Assembly: GCA_027492205.1 (NCBI GenBank)
Contig: JAOZFN010000002.1
Span: 45,834-102,959, forward strand
Direction: 5' to 3'
DNA: 57,126 nucleotides
Source of the DNA: Thermoproteota archaeon
GTDB lineage: Archaea > Korarchaeota > Korarchaeia > Korarchaeales > Korarchaeaceae
Part shown: in pieces, positions 17,487 to 24,533 of the stretch
How the letters are laid out: the number at the start of each line of letters is the position of its first letter
How positions within the stretch are numbered: the stretch's first letter is position 1
Notes under the pieces: model-generated
The model's input: the letters and a program-made list of their open reading frames with translations, nothing else
Database searches by the model: none
What the model was told of the DNA's origin: nothing
Translations under genes and position numbers: made by a program

Positions 17487-17540
17487 CGCTTTTAAATTCT
17501 GCGCTTTAACACTTTTCTAATACTTTTATGAAACTTTTTT
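17487..17540 (-). promoter_or_regulatory. shared upstream module, copy 3 (inverted, core only)
   Basis: Read on the minus strand: AAAGTTTCATAAAAGTATTA, GTGTTAAAGCGCAGAATTTAAA. This matches the core of copies 1 and 2. It lies about 55-105 bp upstream of the family A gene starting at 17433, oriented toward it. The flanks (CAGAGTGGCGTGG and GAAGCCTGCGGG) of the other copies are absent, which limits the conserved core to about 55 bp. Confidence 0.55.
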
Positions 17541-17654
17541 TGGGAAGAACGATTTAGCCAGCGAGTATGATGAGAAAAGCATTACAAGCAGGGTATTTAG
17601 GATGCCTAGTTGGAAGGAGGGGGATCCTGGGAGGGGCTGCGGAGGGTTCGGGCC

Positions 17655-17789
17655 TCAGCTGGGGTATCCAGTCAAGGCTAGAACGAGGCCAAGCGTGAAG
17701 AGAAGGGAGAGCCCTGCAGAAAAACTAGTAGCTCCCGGCAGAGAGACCTGCCCCATCGGTGGTCTCGGGGGTAACCTCTCCACTTCCAC
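17655..17789 (-). CDS. possible small membrane-anchored peptide
   Basis: A 44-codon frame begins with GTG immediately after the MNT stop codon. It ends ATSFSAGLSLLFTLGLVLAL and TGYPS, a single hydrophobic helix. The placement right behind the nucleotidyltransferase could indicate coupling, but it may equally be the C-terminal anchor remnant of a lost surface protein. I see no homology to judge by. Confidence 0.25.
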   Translation of the reverse strand: MEVERLPPRPPMGQVSLPGATSFSAGLSLLFTLGLVLALTGYPS

Positions 17790-18107
17790 TTACACCCTGA
17801 TCAGCCTCCCCCTCCTAGCATACAGCTTCAGCATCCTAGGCGGCTGAATGTGGACCTCGAAGGGATCCCCCACGCCCGCGAGCCACAGCTCCTTGAGCAG
17901 CTCTGCGGGCTCGGCGGTGGTAACCACGAGCACATCTATGTCGCTTGACAGCGTGTGGGTCCCCTCGGCGACGGACCCGAACAGGTACATCTCGGCCCCT
18001 GGGTCGATCCTCCTGACTACCTCTTTAATCAGATCGAGATACTTCCGCAGGTTTCTGAATACCTCCCGCCTCCTCCTGGCCTCCTCGATCAGCAGGTCAC
18101 GAGACAA
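17790..18107 (-). CDS. MNT-type nucleotidyltransferase (antitoxin-like)
   Basis: 105 residues. The nucleotidyltransferase signature is YLFGSVAEGTHTLSSDIDVL (residues about 41-60), with the GS motif and the paired Asp of DID, followed by FEVHIQPP. MNT proteins of this kind pair with HEPN ribonucleases; in characterised systems MNT neutralises HEPN by adenylylation. The gene overlaps the end of the HEPN gene by 11 bp, the usual order here being HEPN then MNT. The start ATG is clear. Confidence 0.8.
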   Translation of the reverse strand: MSRDLLIEEARRRREVFRNLRKYLDLIKEVVRRIDPGAEMYLFGSVAEGTHTLSSDIDVLVVTTAEPAELLKELWLAGVGDPFEVHIQPPRMLKLYARRGRLIRV

Positions 18108-18463
18108 CCCTCATCACCTCCTCGACCACGGCCATCAGCCTCTCGGCGTCCTCCCTCCTGAACTCTCTGGGAACGTACCTGGAGGTTATGTAGGCATCCT
18201 CAAGCGCGCCGAGTTCCAGCATGAACCTCCTCAGGACCCCTCGCGCGGCCTCGGCGGAGTCTGGCGACGCCTCTGCCAGCATCTCCAGCAGCCTCCTAAG
18301 GCTGTGGGTTCTCGGGTAGTCCACCCCGCTCTCAAGGAGCCTCGCCTTGAGGAACATCTGCAGGGACTGCTCCAGGCTGAACACGGCCAGCCCGTAGAAT
18401 CCCCTGTCCAGCTGGAGCCGGGCCGTCTCCAGGAACTCCCTCGACCTCTTCCCTCTTCGACAT
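18097..18463 (-). pseudogene. HEPN-domain protein, frameshift near the N-terminus
   Basis: From about 18437 the frame reads EFLETARLQLDRGFYGLAVF, EQSLQMFLKARLLESGVDYP, RTHSLRRLLEML and a C-terminal helix, a typical HEPN four-helix domain. The only good start, ATG 18463 (MSKREEVE), is in another frame and joins if one base is dropped from CCC at 18438-18440 (GGG to GG). The family's catalytic Rx4-6H motif is not obvious; the AEASP...RYVPREF region is where it would lie. It is either a single-base error or an inactivated toxin beside an intact MNT. Confidence 0.65.
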
Positions 18464-18599
18464 CCCGAGTCATCTACCCCCGGGGTCCCCTGATCCCACC
18501 TACGATCGGTCGAATTCAGCTTCCACGGACGGCATTCTGGGCCTGAGCGGACCCCCGCGTTTCTTTATGCCCACAATAATTATTTTCGCGCGAATCTGT

Positions 18600-18891
18600 C
18601 CCGGCCGCGTCGCTGGAGGCGGCCCTCGTCATGAGGTCCGCCGGGCTCGACGACTCAAGCATTGCGAGGGCCCTGGGCGCCACGCAGACAGTCATCTCCA
18701 TGTTCGCCAGGGTGGAGTCCCCGGCGTTAAGCCTCTCCCACGCCGCCCTGGCCGCCGAGCTGAGGGATAGGTACGGCCTGGGATTCTTTGACTCCGTCCA
18801 CGCGGCCGTGGCGCTGGCCGGGAGGCTGGTCTATGTGGGCTCAGGACGAGAGCGTGAGGAGAGCCATCGAATCGCGCGCGAGGCGGGGTAG
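18600..18891 (+). pseudogene. remnant of a PIN-domain toxin gene
   Basis: The segment AALAAELRDRYGLGFFDSVHAAVALA has the late PIN motif (yGL.FFDs.HaA.A) of VapC toxins. The N-terminal Asp motif and the final lvS.D strand are missing or scrambled (LVYVGSGRERE). AT-rich DNA at 18560-18590 could be the old promoter. Confidence 0.4.
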
Positions 18892-18928
18892 ATCAGACCT
18901 GCCCGCGGCCCGCCACCCTCAGCCGTCG

Positions 18929-19072
18929 TCCGGCGAGTGGGTCCCCCCGCCGGAGCCCATACCGGGGGAGCGGCTCTCACTCCGGGAGGCCCTCGACAGG
19001 GCCCAGTTTGAACTGCTCGCGCCCAGCGTGATACCGCCCGACCTTGAGCTGGCGGGCGTCTGGTACTCCTCT
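18929..19072 (+). repeat. partial duplication of the 19850 gene, copy 1
   Basis: About 144 bp nearly identical to 19988-20131. It encodes GEWVPPPEPIPGERLSLREA and ends at WYSS. The first 100 bp match perfectly by eye; differences are confined to the GTGATACCGCCCGACC stretch. The copy lacks a start and is cut off on both sides, so it is a recent truncated duplicate. Confidence 0.75.
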
Positions 19073-19142
19073 TCAACCCGTCGTTCGTTGCAAGCTGGTG
19101 GGATGATCTGGGAGTTAGATGCTACCCGCGCACAGAACGCAA

Positions 19143-19152
19143 ACATTTATAA
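19143..19152 (+). promoter_or_regulatory. TATA box of the family A gene at 19176
   Basis: CATTTATAAC is centred about 27 nt before ATG 19176, fitting a leaderless transcript. This supports ATG 19176 over any upstream in-frame start. Confidence 0.55.
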
Positions 19153-19175
19153 CACTATTACAGCCTTTACTCGCA

Positions 19176-19853
19176 ATGGAGTCACTTGCACCACGTAATC
19201 CTTCAATCATCGTCGCTTTTTTGGTCCTGATCACTCTTGTCGCCGCGCTCCCGTTTCTCGTATCGCAGAGTAGTGGCTCTGCTGGCACATACCATGTTTG
19301 GGTGAAGCAATGGGGGAACGTATATGGAGTCAGAGGGTACAGCAAAGTTACCAATGACGATGTCCTTCCGCCGGGCTCCGGAGGAGTTGCTTCGGTATTC
19401 TGCCTGATGATGACAAATTATGGTTGGGTTCAAGTAGGATTTACGAAGGGAGACACCTTGCGGGAAGGTTATTGTTCTACTCCCTGCTTCTACGTTGAAT
19501 CTCGAACAATCTGCGGGGATTATTATGCCATCCTTGGACCAGCTGAGGTAGGCTCTACTCACGAGTATAGAATATTTGCAGTATATCCCTATCACCGGTG
19601 GCATGTGACTCTCGATGGTAGATTGATATTTAGTGAGAGTTGCATACCATCCTACGATGGTTATGCCAAAGTATTTTCCGAGAGCAAGGACTCTCTAAAT
19701 AGAATAAACTACCATCATTACTGGGGCCTGATGTATGCAAAAAACCTGTACTTGACATGGGTGTACTTTGACGATACCTCAAGCGGCGCCGATTATCCAT
19801 ACCATATTCTGAAGATTAGCGACAGAGAGTTTTACGCGTATGGTGGAGGGTGA
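19176..19853 (+). CDS. family A secreted protein
   Basis: 225 residues from the leaderless ATG 19176. The signal peptide includes SIIVAFLVLITLVAALPFLV. Family landmarks: NYGWVQVGFTKGDT, EYRIFAVYPYHRWHVTLDG and the end ISDREFYAYGGG. Six Cys residues suggest disulfides, consistent with export. The gene is AT-richer than its surroundings. Its stop overlaps the start of the following B-like gene (GTGA). Fold and ligand are unknown; a lectin-like beta-sandwich is a guess from the alternating aromatic pattern. Confidence 0.7.
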   Translation: MESLAPRNPSIIVAFLVLITLVAALPFLVSQSSGSAGTYHVWVKQWGNVYGVRGYSKVTNDDVLPPGSGGVASVFCLMMTNYGWVQVGFTKGDTLREGYCSTPCFYVESRTICGDYYAILGPAEVGSTHEYRIFAVYPYHRWHVTLDGRLIFSESCIPSYDGYAKVFSESKDSLNRINYHHYWGLMYAKNLYLTWVYFDDTSSGADYPYHILKISDREFYAYGGG

Positions 19854-20671
19854 CAGGAGTGAGGCCCCTTACGTTGGCCGTCTGCCTCCTCCTCGCCTTT
19901 GCTGTCGCTGGATTGGGCGTGTTCTCGACATATAAAAGCCATGGGCGGTATGAATCAAACCAATCGGCGGCTCCTCAGCCTCACGTCTCCGGCGAGTGGG
20001 TCCCCCCGCCGGAGCCCATACCGGGGGAGCGGCTCTCACTCCGGGAGGCCCTCGACAGGGCCCAGTTTGAACTGCTCGCGCCCAGCGTGACCCCGCCGGG
20101 CCTTGAGCTGGCGGGCGTCTGGTACTCCTCTGAGGACGGGCGGGTTACGGTACACCTCGTCTACGCCCCTGGTGGGATAGAAGAGGGTGGGATCATCAGT
20201 GTACCCGAGGTGATCCTGTCCGGTGGGATGGTCATAATAGAGATTCATCACCCAGATCTCCCGCCGGAGGCGTCTGAGTCGCTGATGGAGGGATTCAGGA
20301 GGCGAGCTCAGAACCCTCCCAAGGATCCGCTGGAGCTGCTGGCCAAGAGGAATCCGGCAGCTCCTTTGGATCAGGTAGTGAACTTTACCGTGACCAATGA
20401 GCCTGGAGCGACCACCTACAGGTACCGGTTCAGGGATGGGACCTGGGCCGTCTTGACCGTCCCGGACGCCCAGGACCTCCTCCTGGAGGTGGGCGGCAGG
20501 CCTGTTTACGCTCACCTCATGAGGGGGGAGAGCCCTAGCCACCCGCACTTCTGGCACCAGGTCACGTTCTTCTCGGATGACTGGAAGACCCAGTACCTCG
20601 TGCTGGCCAGCCCCAAGATCCCGGCGGGAGTCGTGATGGATGTGGTCAGGTCCATGCTCTCTGGGGGGTAG
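19850..20671 (+). CDS. family B-related secreted protein
   Basis: 273 residues from GTG 19850, overlapping the family A stop. A signal or anchor (LTLAVCLLLAFAVAGLGVF) is followed by FELLAPSVTPPGLELAGVWY, GRVTVHLVYAPGG and a C-terminal SDDWKTQYLVLASPKIPAGV. This matches the general DUF4367-like scheme of family B (P.gLeLagV; Y.....i....v....rSml.GG) with one domain rather than two. Part of its 5' region is duplicated at 18929. It occupies the B position of an A-B operon. Confidence 0.6.
   Translation: MTGVRPLTLAVCLLLAFAVAGLGVFSTYKSHGRYESNQSAAPQPHVSGEWVPPPEPIPGERLSLREALDRAQFELLAPSVTPPGLELAGVWYSSEDGRVTVHLVYAPGGIEEGGIISVPEVILSGGMVIIEIHHPDLPPEASESLMEGFRRRAQNPPKDPLELLAKRNPAAPLDQVVNFTVTNEPGATTYRYRFRDGTWAVLTVPDAQDLLLEVGGRPVYAHLMRGESPSHPHFWHQVTFFSDDWKTQYLVLASPKIPAGVVMDVVRSMLSGG
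19988..20131 (+). repeat. partial duplication, copy 2 (within the 19850 gene)
   Basis: Source or sister of the 144-bp repeat at 18929-19072. The offset is 1,059 bp, so the intervening family A gene lies between the two copies. Confidence 0.75.
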
Positions 20672-20887
20672 CTTACTTGGGGTTGCCTCGTCGAGCCTTC
20701 GTCCAACGGCACGTTCGTTGTTCAGGCATGCCCTCCCCCCGGAGAATCCGCCCAGCAACGGCTAGCACTACTTCAGAAAGGCGGGGACGGTTTGGTAGGA
20801 TGTTACGGTTCGGCTATACACAGTACGATAAGCTCCAAAAGGGGTTCTCAATTCAACTCGGCGCCCACAGCAGTCGTCGGGTTCTAC

Positions 20888-20919
20888 TGTCTACACTTTT
20901 AAGCACATAAATGTAGACA
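20888..20919 (+). promoter_or_regulatory. inverted-repeat operator at the vapBC promoter
   Basis: TGTCTACA and TGTAGACA are perfect 8-bp inverted arms separated by 16 bp. The spacer carries CTTTTAAGC, a likely TATA element. The right arm ends 7 nt before ATG 20927. This fits autoregulation by the VapB product. Confidence 0.55.
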
Positions 20920-20926
20920 AAGTGCG

Positions 20927-21154
20927 ATGACCGAGACCGTCGTGTTCAGCGTCAGGATCAGCAGAGAGCTGAGGGAGAGGATGAAGAGGGTCGGGGTGAA
21001 CTGGAGGGCCGAAATAGAGAAGTTCATAGAGGAGAGGCTGAGAGAGGAGGAGTTCAGAGAGACGATCAGGTCCCTGAAGGAGGCGCTGGAGGGAGTTGAG
21101 CCCTCCCGTGAACCCGCCTGGGAGGCAATCAGGGAGTCCAGGGAGGGCAGGTAG
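20927..21154 (+). CDS. vapB: VapB-type antitoxin
   Basis: 75 residues. The N-terminus VVFSVRISRELRERMKRVGV with NWRAEIEKFIEERL is the ribbon-helix-helix pattern of archaeal VapB antitoxins, followed by a charged helix that would bind the toxin. It has its own promoter with an inverted repeat. The stop TAG is followed at once by the toxin start, so the two are co-translated. Confidence 0.85.
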   Translation: MTETVVFSVRISRELRERMKRVGVNWRAEIEKFIEERLREEEFRETIRSLKEALEGVEPSREPAWEAIRESREGR

Positions 21155-21571
21155 TTGTTCGTGGTGGACGCCTCGGTCTTCTCGAGCCTGATGATAAAGG
21201 ACGAGTTCTTCGAGAGGGCCGAGTCCTTCCTGGTCTCTCATGACAGGTCGGAGCTCGTCACGGTGGACCTGGCCTTCGTGGAGACCGCAAACGCCCTCTG
21301 GAGGCATGTTCACGTGCTCAAGAGGATACCCGAAGAGAGCTACAGGAGGCTCAGGACCCTCGTGGTGCCCCTGATCGAGAGCAGCGTGGGAGAGGTGGTG
21401 GAGGTGAGGAGACTCATACCGGAGGCCCTGGACAACGCCTACAGGTATGGAATCACGGTCTATGACTCGGCCTACGTCACTCTTGCCCTCAGGAGGGGTT
21501 TCAAGCTGATCAGCTTCGACGCGAAGTTGAGGGATGCGCTGAGGGAAATCGACATGGTGATATCCCCCTGA
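21155..21571 (+). CDS. vapC: VapC toxin (PIN-domain ribonuclease)
   Basis: 138 residues. PIN landmarks: FVVDASVF (first catalytic Asp), DLAFVETANALWRH (Glu), YGITVYDSAYVTLAL (Asp) and KLISFDAKLRDA (last Asp). All four acidic positions are present, so it should be an active Mg-dependent endoribonuclease controlled by the upstream VapB. The start is TTG 21155, directly after the vapB stop. It is intact, unlike several TA relatives in the window. Confidence 0.9.
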   Translation: MFVVDASVFSSLMIKDEFFERAESFLVSHDRSELVTVDLAFVETANALWRHVHVLKRIPEESYRRLRTLVVPLIESSVGEVVEVRRLIPEALDNAYRYGITVYDSAYVTLALRRGFKLISFDAKLRDALREIDMVISP

Positions 21572-21692
21572 CCTCTCACGCGGGGGGCCACGGAACTTCG
21601 CGCGGCCGCGCGCTCGCGCGTGCTCAGGGCGTGCGCGTTGCGATCTGGGGGACATATCCAGGTGGAACCTCCCACTCTATACGATCCCACCA

Positions 21693-21931
21693 ATGGAGTG
21701 CGAGGTCAGGCTCGAGAGGGGGGCCGGATCCTGATCCCGGCCAGGGTCAGGAGGCTCCTCGGGCTGAGAGAGGGGTCCATATTGATCCCCAAAGTGGCGG
21801 GAGACTCCCTGATATTGAGCGTGTGTGACGATCTAATTCTAGCGGCTCAGATGAGGAGAATCGGCATAGAGGAGGTTCTGTCGAACGACGGCGACTCCGA
21901 CCTGATACCGTGGGTCAGGAGGGACTTCTAA
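21693..21931 (+). pseudogene. AbrB/SpoVT-type antitoxin, frameshifted
   Basis: ATG 21693 starts MECEVRLERG; the next frame continues GRILIPARVRRLLGLREGS, the AbrB swapped-hairpin motif, to a stop at 21931. The join lies in a run of six G at 21718-21723; seven (or four) would keep the frame. The C-terminal part (LILAAQMRRIGIEEVLSNDG) is intact. No PIN partner follows, so it is an orphan antitoxin. Confidence 0.5.
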
Positions 21932-22040
21932 ATTCACCCGGGGGGCGAATTAAGCGATATCGACCTTCCACGATAAAACAGCCAAGACGAGACCGCTCCC
22001 GGCCTCGCGTGGCAATAGGGGCTGAATCTGACGGGCGAGC

Positions 22041-23051
22041 TCACCGCCTCCTCATAAGCAGGAAGCTCAATACCGCCAGCGCGGCGACCACGAAGGCCAG
22101 CGAGAGGTTTCGGTAAAGCTGTTCTCCCGCGCTTCCCTCGGTCCGCGCCAACTTAACCTCCACGAGCCTCAGCCCGAACTCCTTCGAGCCTGGCTTGGGC
22201 GCGGAGCGGATTACCACGATGCCGAGCCTCTGACGCAGGTAGTCGTCGGCGTACCCGCTGGGGGCCTCGAGGAACGCTCCGGTCTCGGAGTCGTAAAGTA
22301 CGAGCAGCGGGACAGCCATCACCCGGCCGGGCTCGTAGAGAGAGAGATTGGCGACCCCAATCACGACCTCAGAGGACTCCAACCCGTCTCTCCTAAGCGG
22401 GCTCTTGAGCTCCAACCTGCTAAGGTTCCAGACAACCTCCGTGCCGTCGGTCCAGTTGAAGATAGCCACCCCCGTGACCCACCCAGACCGGGGAACCCCC
22501 TCAGGATCTATCCAGAGTAGGAACCTCCCCCAGGGCTCCCCGCTCTCGTCCACAATCACACCGCGCGACGGGTCCAGGAGGATCTCCTCCTCACGTCCCA
22601 GCTGAAATAGTCCACGGAGTAGAACGGTTTTCCCCCTCGCGCTCACGGAATCCAAGGATAGGATCTCGACCCTCCTAACGAAGGAGAAGTCTCGGCTCTC
22701 CGCCAGCTCCGCCGCCTCCCTCCCCTCATAGAGGACGGCGGTGGCGTTCACACTGAACCACACCCTCAGCCTGGCGAGCTCCCCATCAAACCCGATTAGC
22801 TCCCACCCATAGACTCCCTCGACGCTGCCGCCCTCCTCCTCCCTCCCAACGGCCGCCGACAGCTTCTCTGCGTCAGTCTCTATGACTCCGCCGTCGTCTA
22901 AGAGGATTGTGGTGGTTTCCCGAGCTCCCCCAAACGCTATGACTGCCCTCTCTACAGGCAGGTATCTTTCATCGGGCGGCAGGCTTACCGTCAGGGCCGA
23001 CCCTGCCAGTGCTACCAGCGCAAGAACTCCGGCAGCTCGGGCTATATTCAC
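22041..23051 (-). CDS. family H membrane-anchored exported protein
   Basis: 336 residues. A signal peptide (RAAGVLALVALAGSALTVSL) begins the protein and a C-terminal transmembrane helix with a basic tail (LAFVVAALAVLSFLLMRRR) ends it, so the bulk is extracellular and anchored. The body is beta-rich (LARLRVWFSVN; RFLLWIDPEGVPRSG; LLVLYDSETGAFLEAPSG). The same sequence of features occurs in the protein at 51653-52627. It starts at GTG 23051, 9 nt after the stop of the small secreted gene, so the two form an operon. The function is unknown. Confidence 0.7.
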   Translation of the reverse strand: MNIARAAGVLALVALAGSALTVSLPPDERYLPVERAVIAFGGARETTTILLDDGGVIETDAEKLSAAVGREEEGGSVEGVYGWELIGFDGELARLRVWFSVNATAVLYEGREAAELAESRDFSFVRRVEILSLDSVSARGKTVLLRGLFQLGREEEILLDPSRGVIVDESGEPWGRFLLWIDPEGVPRSGWVTGVAIFNWTDGTEVVWNLSRLELKSPLRRDGLESSEVVIGVANLSLYEPGRVMAVPLLVLYDSETGAFLEAPSGYADDYLRQRLGIVVIRSAPKPGSKEFGLRLVEVKLARTEGSAGEQLYRNLSLAFVVAALAVLSFLLMRRR

Positions 23052-23060
23052 GCCTCACCC

Positions 23061-23468
23061 TCACCCCCATATAGCAACGAAAGCGCGTGCGTCGTATGGT
23101 TTAACCTCTCCCCAGGGGAGGTACACGTCGGTCCAGGCCTCGGTCCAGCCGCCGAAGGATGAGTGATCGCCGGTATAGTAGCAAACTACGGTGGCATACT
23201 CGAAGCCTTCATTTCTTCCACATTCGGCCCAGTGCCGCCAGTTGAAGTATACCCCCCTAACCGGATCGTAATTCGCGGATACGCATGCGACAACCCAAGA
23301 GTAAGTACCTTCATCTCTCTTGCAGTTGACGACTGGTATGGACAGGGGCTCCACCTCACCTGACTCCCTTGAATCTGCCAAGGCCTGAGACACTATAGCG
23401 GTCGACAGCAGGAAGATGAGAACGACGAACTTGAGTTCGAGGTGTGGAGAGGTTCCTGGGAACCTCAC
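23061..23468 (-). CDS. family G small secreted protein
   Basis: 135 residues from GTG 23468, preceded by GGGGAAG and, about 36 nt upstream, a TTATAA element. The signal peptide is KFVVLIFLLSTAIVSQALA. The mature part has KRDEGTYSWVVACVSANYD, four to five Cys and a C-terminal YDARAFVAIWG. The gene at 51246 shares the DEG, AxVxxxSNxYD and YDAxA..... WG elements and also precedes a family H gene. It is therefore the first member of a duplicated two-gene cassette. Confidence 0.65.
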   Translation of the reverse strand: MRFPGTSPHLELKFVVLIFLLSTAIVSQALADSRESGEVEPLSIPVVNCKRDEGTYSWVVACVSANYDPVRGVYFNWRHWAECGRNEGFEYATVVCYYTGDHSSFGGWTEAWTDVYLPWGEVKPYDARAFVAIWG

Positions 23469-23469
23469 A

Positions 23470-23542
23470 TCTTCCCCAAATACAGACAAAGCTTTGTGCG
23501 TTATAAGCCTTTAGTTCTTCATTTTCTTGAAGAACGAGCGGG
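23470..23542 (-). pseudogene. C-terminal remnant of a family G gene
   Basis: The frame ENEELKAYNAQSFVCIWG matches the end of the intact family G protein (VKPYDARAFVAIWG). It lies just upstream of the intact gene, and its DNA now forms part of that gene's promoter region (TTATAA inside the AYN codons). This is evidence for tandem duplication of family G. Confidence 0.4.
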
Positions 23543-23586
23543 GACTCTCGCCCGTGGGGTGGGAGGGCGCCCCCTGATGGCCCTGG

Positions 23587-23745
23587 AGGAGGGGTGGTCC
23601 CTCGTCGTCGAGTTTGGGCTCCGCGTTCCCGAGAGAGCCACGCCAGGCCGGTGGAGTTCGAGGCGATCGTACCCAACGTGCAGGGCCACATCGGCTATTA
23701 CGCGTTCAGGGTGTCTCTAGAGTCAGGGCCACCGCGGAGGTCGTA
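23587..23745 (+). pseudogene. remnant of an Ig-like surface protein
   Basis: The reading LVVEFGLRVPERATPGR and, in another frame, VEFEAIVPNVQGHIGYYAF form the closing strands of an Ig-like domain like that of 2858-3475. Both ends and the reading frame are lost. Confidence 0.25.
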
Positions 23746-23757
23746 CCCTGAAGGTCG

Positions 23758-24486
23758 TCAGGAGGCCGCAGAGAGCGCCCGCCTGAACCTCTCCTCCAGC
23801 TCGGACCTGGCCCTCTCCAACCTGCTCTCGACCTCCCGAATCTCCGCCTCGACCTCTTTTGCCTTCACTGGTATCCAGTCCTCCAGCGGGACTCCCCTCG
23901 TCTCGTGGAGGTAGAGGCGAGCCCTGAAGATCTCCGACTGATCGCGGAGCTTCTTCAGCCTCCTCTCTAGCCTGGCGATCTCTTTTGCCAGCCTGGCGCC
24001 AGACCCCCCGGCGACCAAGAGCCACGAGTCCACTACGCCTTTGGGCGGAACCGACCTCAGATCGGCCACGGCATCACAAAGGGCCTCACAGGCCACTCGC
24101 TCGGCCTCTCCGAGTCGGGGCTGGGGTATGAAGCTTAAGAGAAGGAACAGGATCAGGAGCCCCACATCCAAGGGCCTCACGGGGAGTTCTACCCCCTCCG
24201 CAAACCTCGATGCGACCTCTGAAATCAGCCAGGCGGCCAGGACTCCGACGAGCCCGCCCAGGACGGCCCACCAACCTAGCCTGAGTCTGACTCCCCCCTC
24301 GCGAACGAGAGGCTCGTAGAGGAGAAAGTGAGCAGATCCAGACCTCCTGATGGCGAAGATCGCCAGGGAGAGTAGGGCTGCTGATGAGCAGAGCCCGCAC
24401 CCCACCTCCGAGAGCCAAATTATCGAGAAGTAGGCGAGCGTCAGTGTGAACGTGAGAGCCGCTCCCGCTGCTCTCGGGTTCATCAT
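23758..24486 (-). CDS. membrane protein with C-terminal coiled coil
   Basis: 242 residues. The first half holds four hydrophobic helices (TFTLTLAYFSIIWLSEVG; SAALLSLAIFAIRR; LGWWAVLGGLVGVLAAWLI; VGLLILFLLLSFIP). The second half is cytoplasmic and charged, with a helical coiled-coil stretch (LAKEIARLERRLKKLRDQSE; EVEAEIREVESRLERARSEL). Starts are ATG ATG at 24486. I do not recognise the family. It lies between the secreted island and the housekeeping block. Confidence 0.6.
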   Translation of the reverse strand: MMNPRAAGAALTFTLTLAYFSIIWLSEVGCGLCSSAALLSLAIFAIRRSGSAHFLLYEPLVREGGVRLRLGWWAVLGGLVGVLAAWLISEVASRFAEGVELPVRPLDVGLLILFLLLSFIPQPRLGEAERVACEALCDAVADLRSVPPKGVVDSWLLVAGGSGARLAKEIARLERRLKKLRDQSEIFRARLYLHETRGVPLEDWIPVKAKEVEAEIREVESRLERARSELEERFRRALSAAS

Positions 24487-24533
24487 TATCCATTCCGGGA
24501 GACTCCGAATAAGATTTTCCCTGTGATCGGTGG

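Noticed and set aside
20672-20900. In-frame 70-codon open extension after the 19850 gene stop
   Set aside because: The frame stays open after TAG and is moderately protein-like. The other family B genes show no homologous extension, and long open frames are expected by chance in GC-rich DNA.
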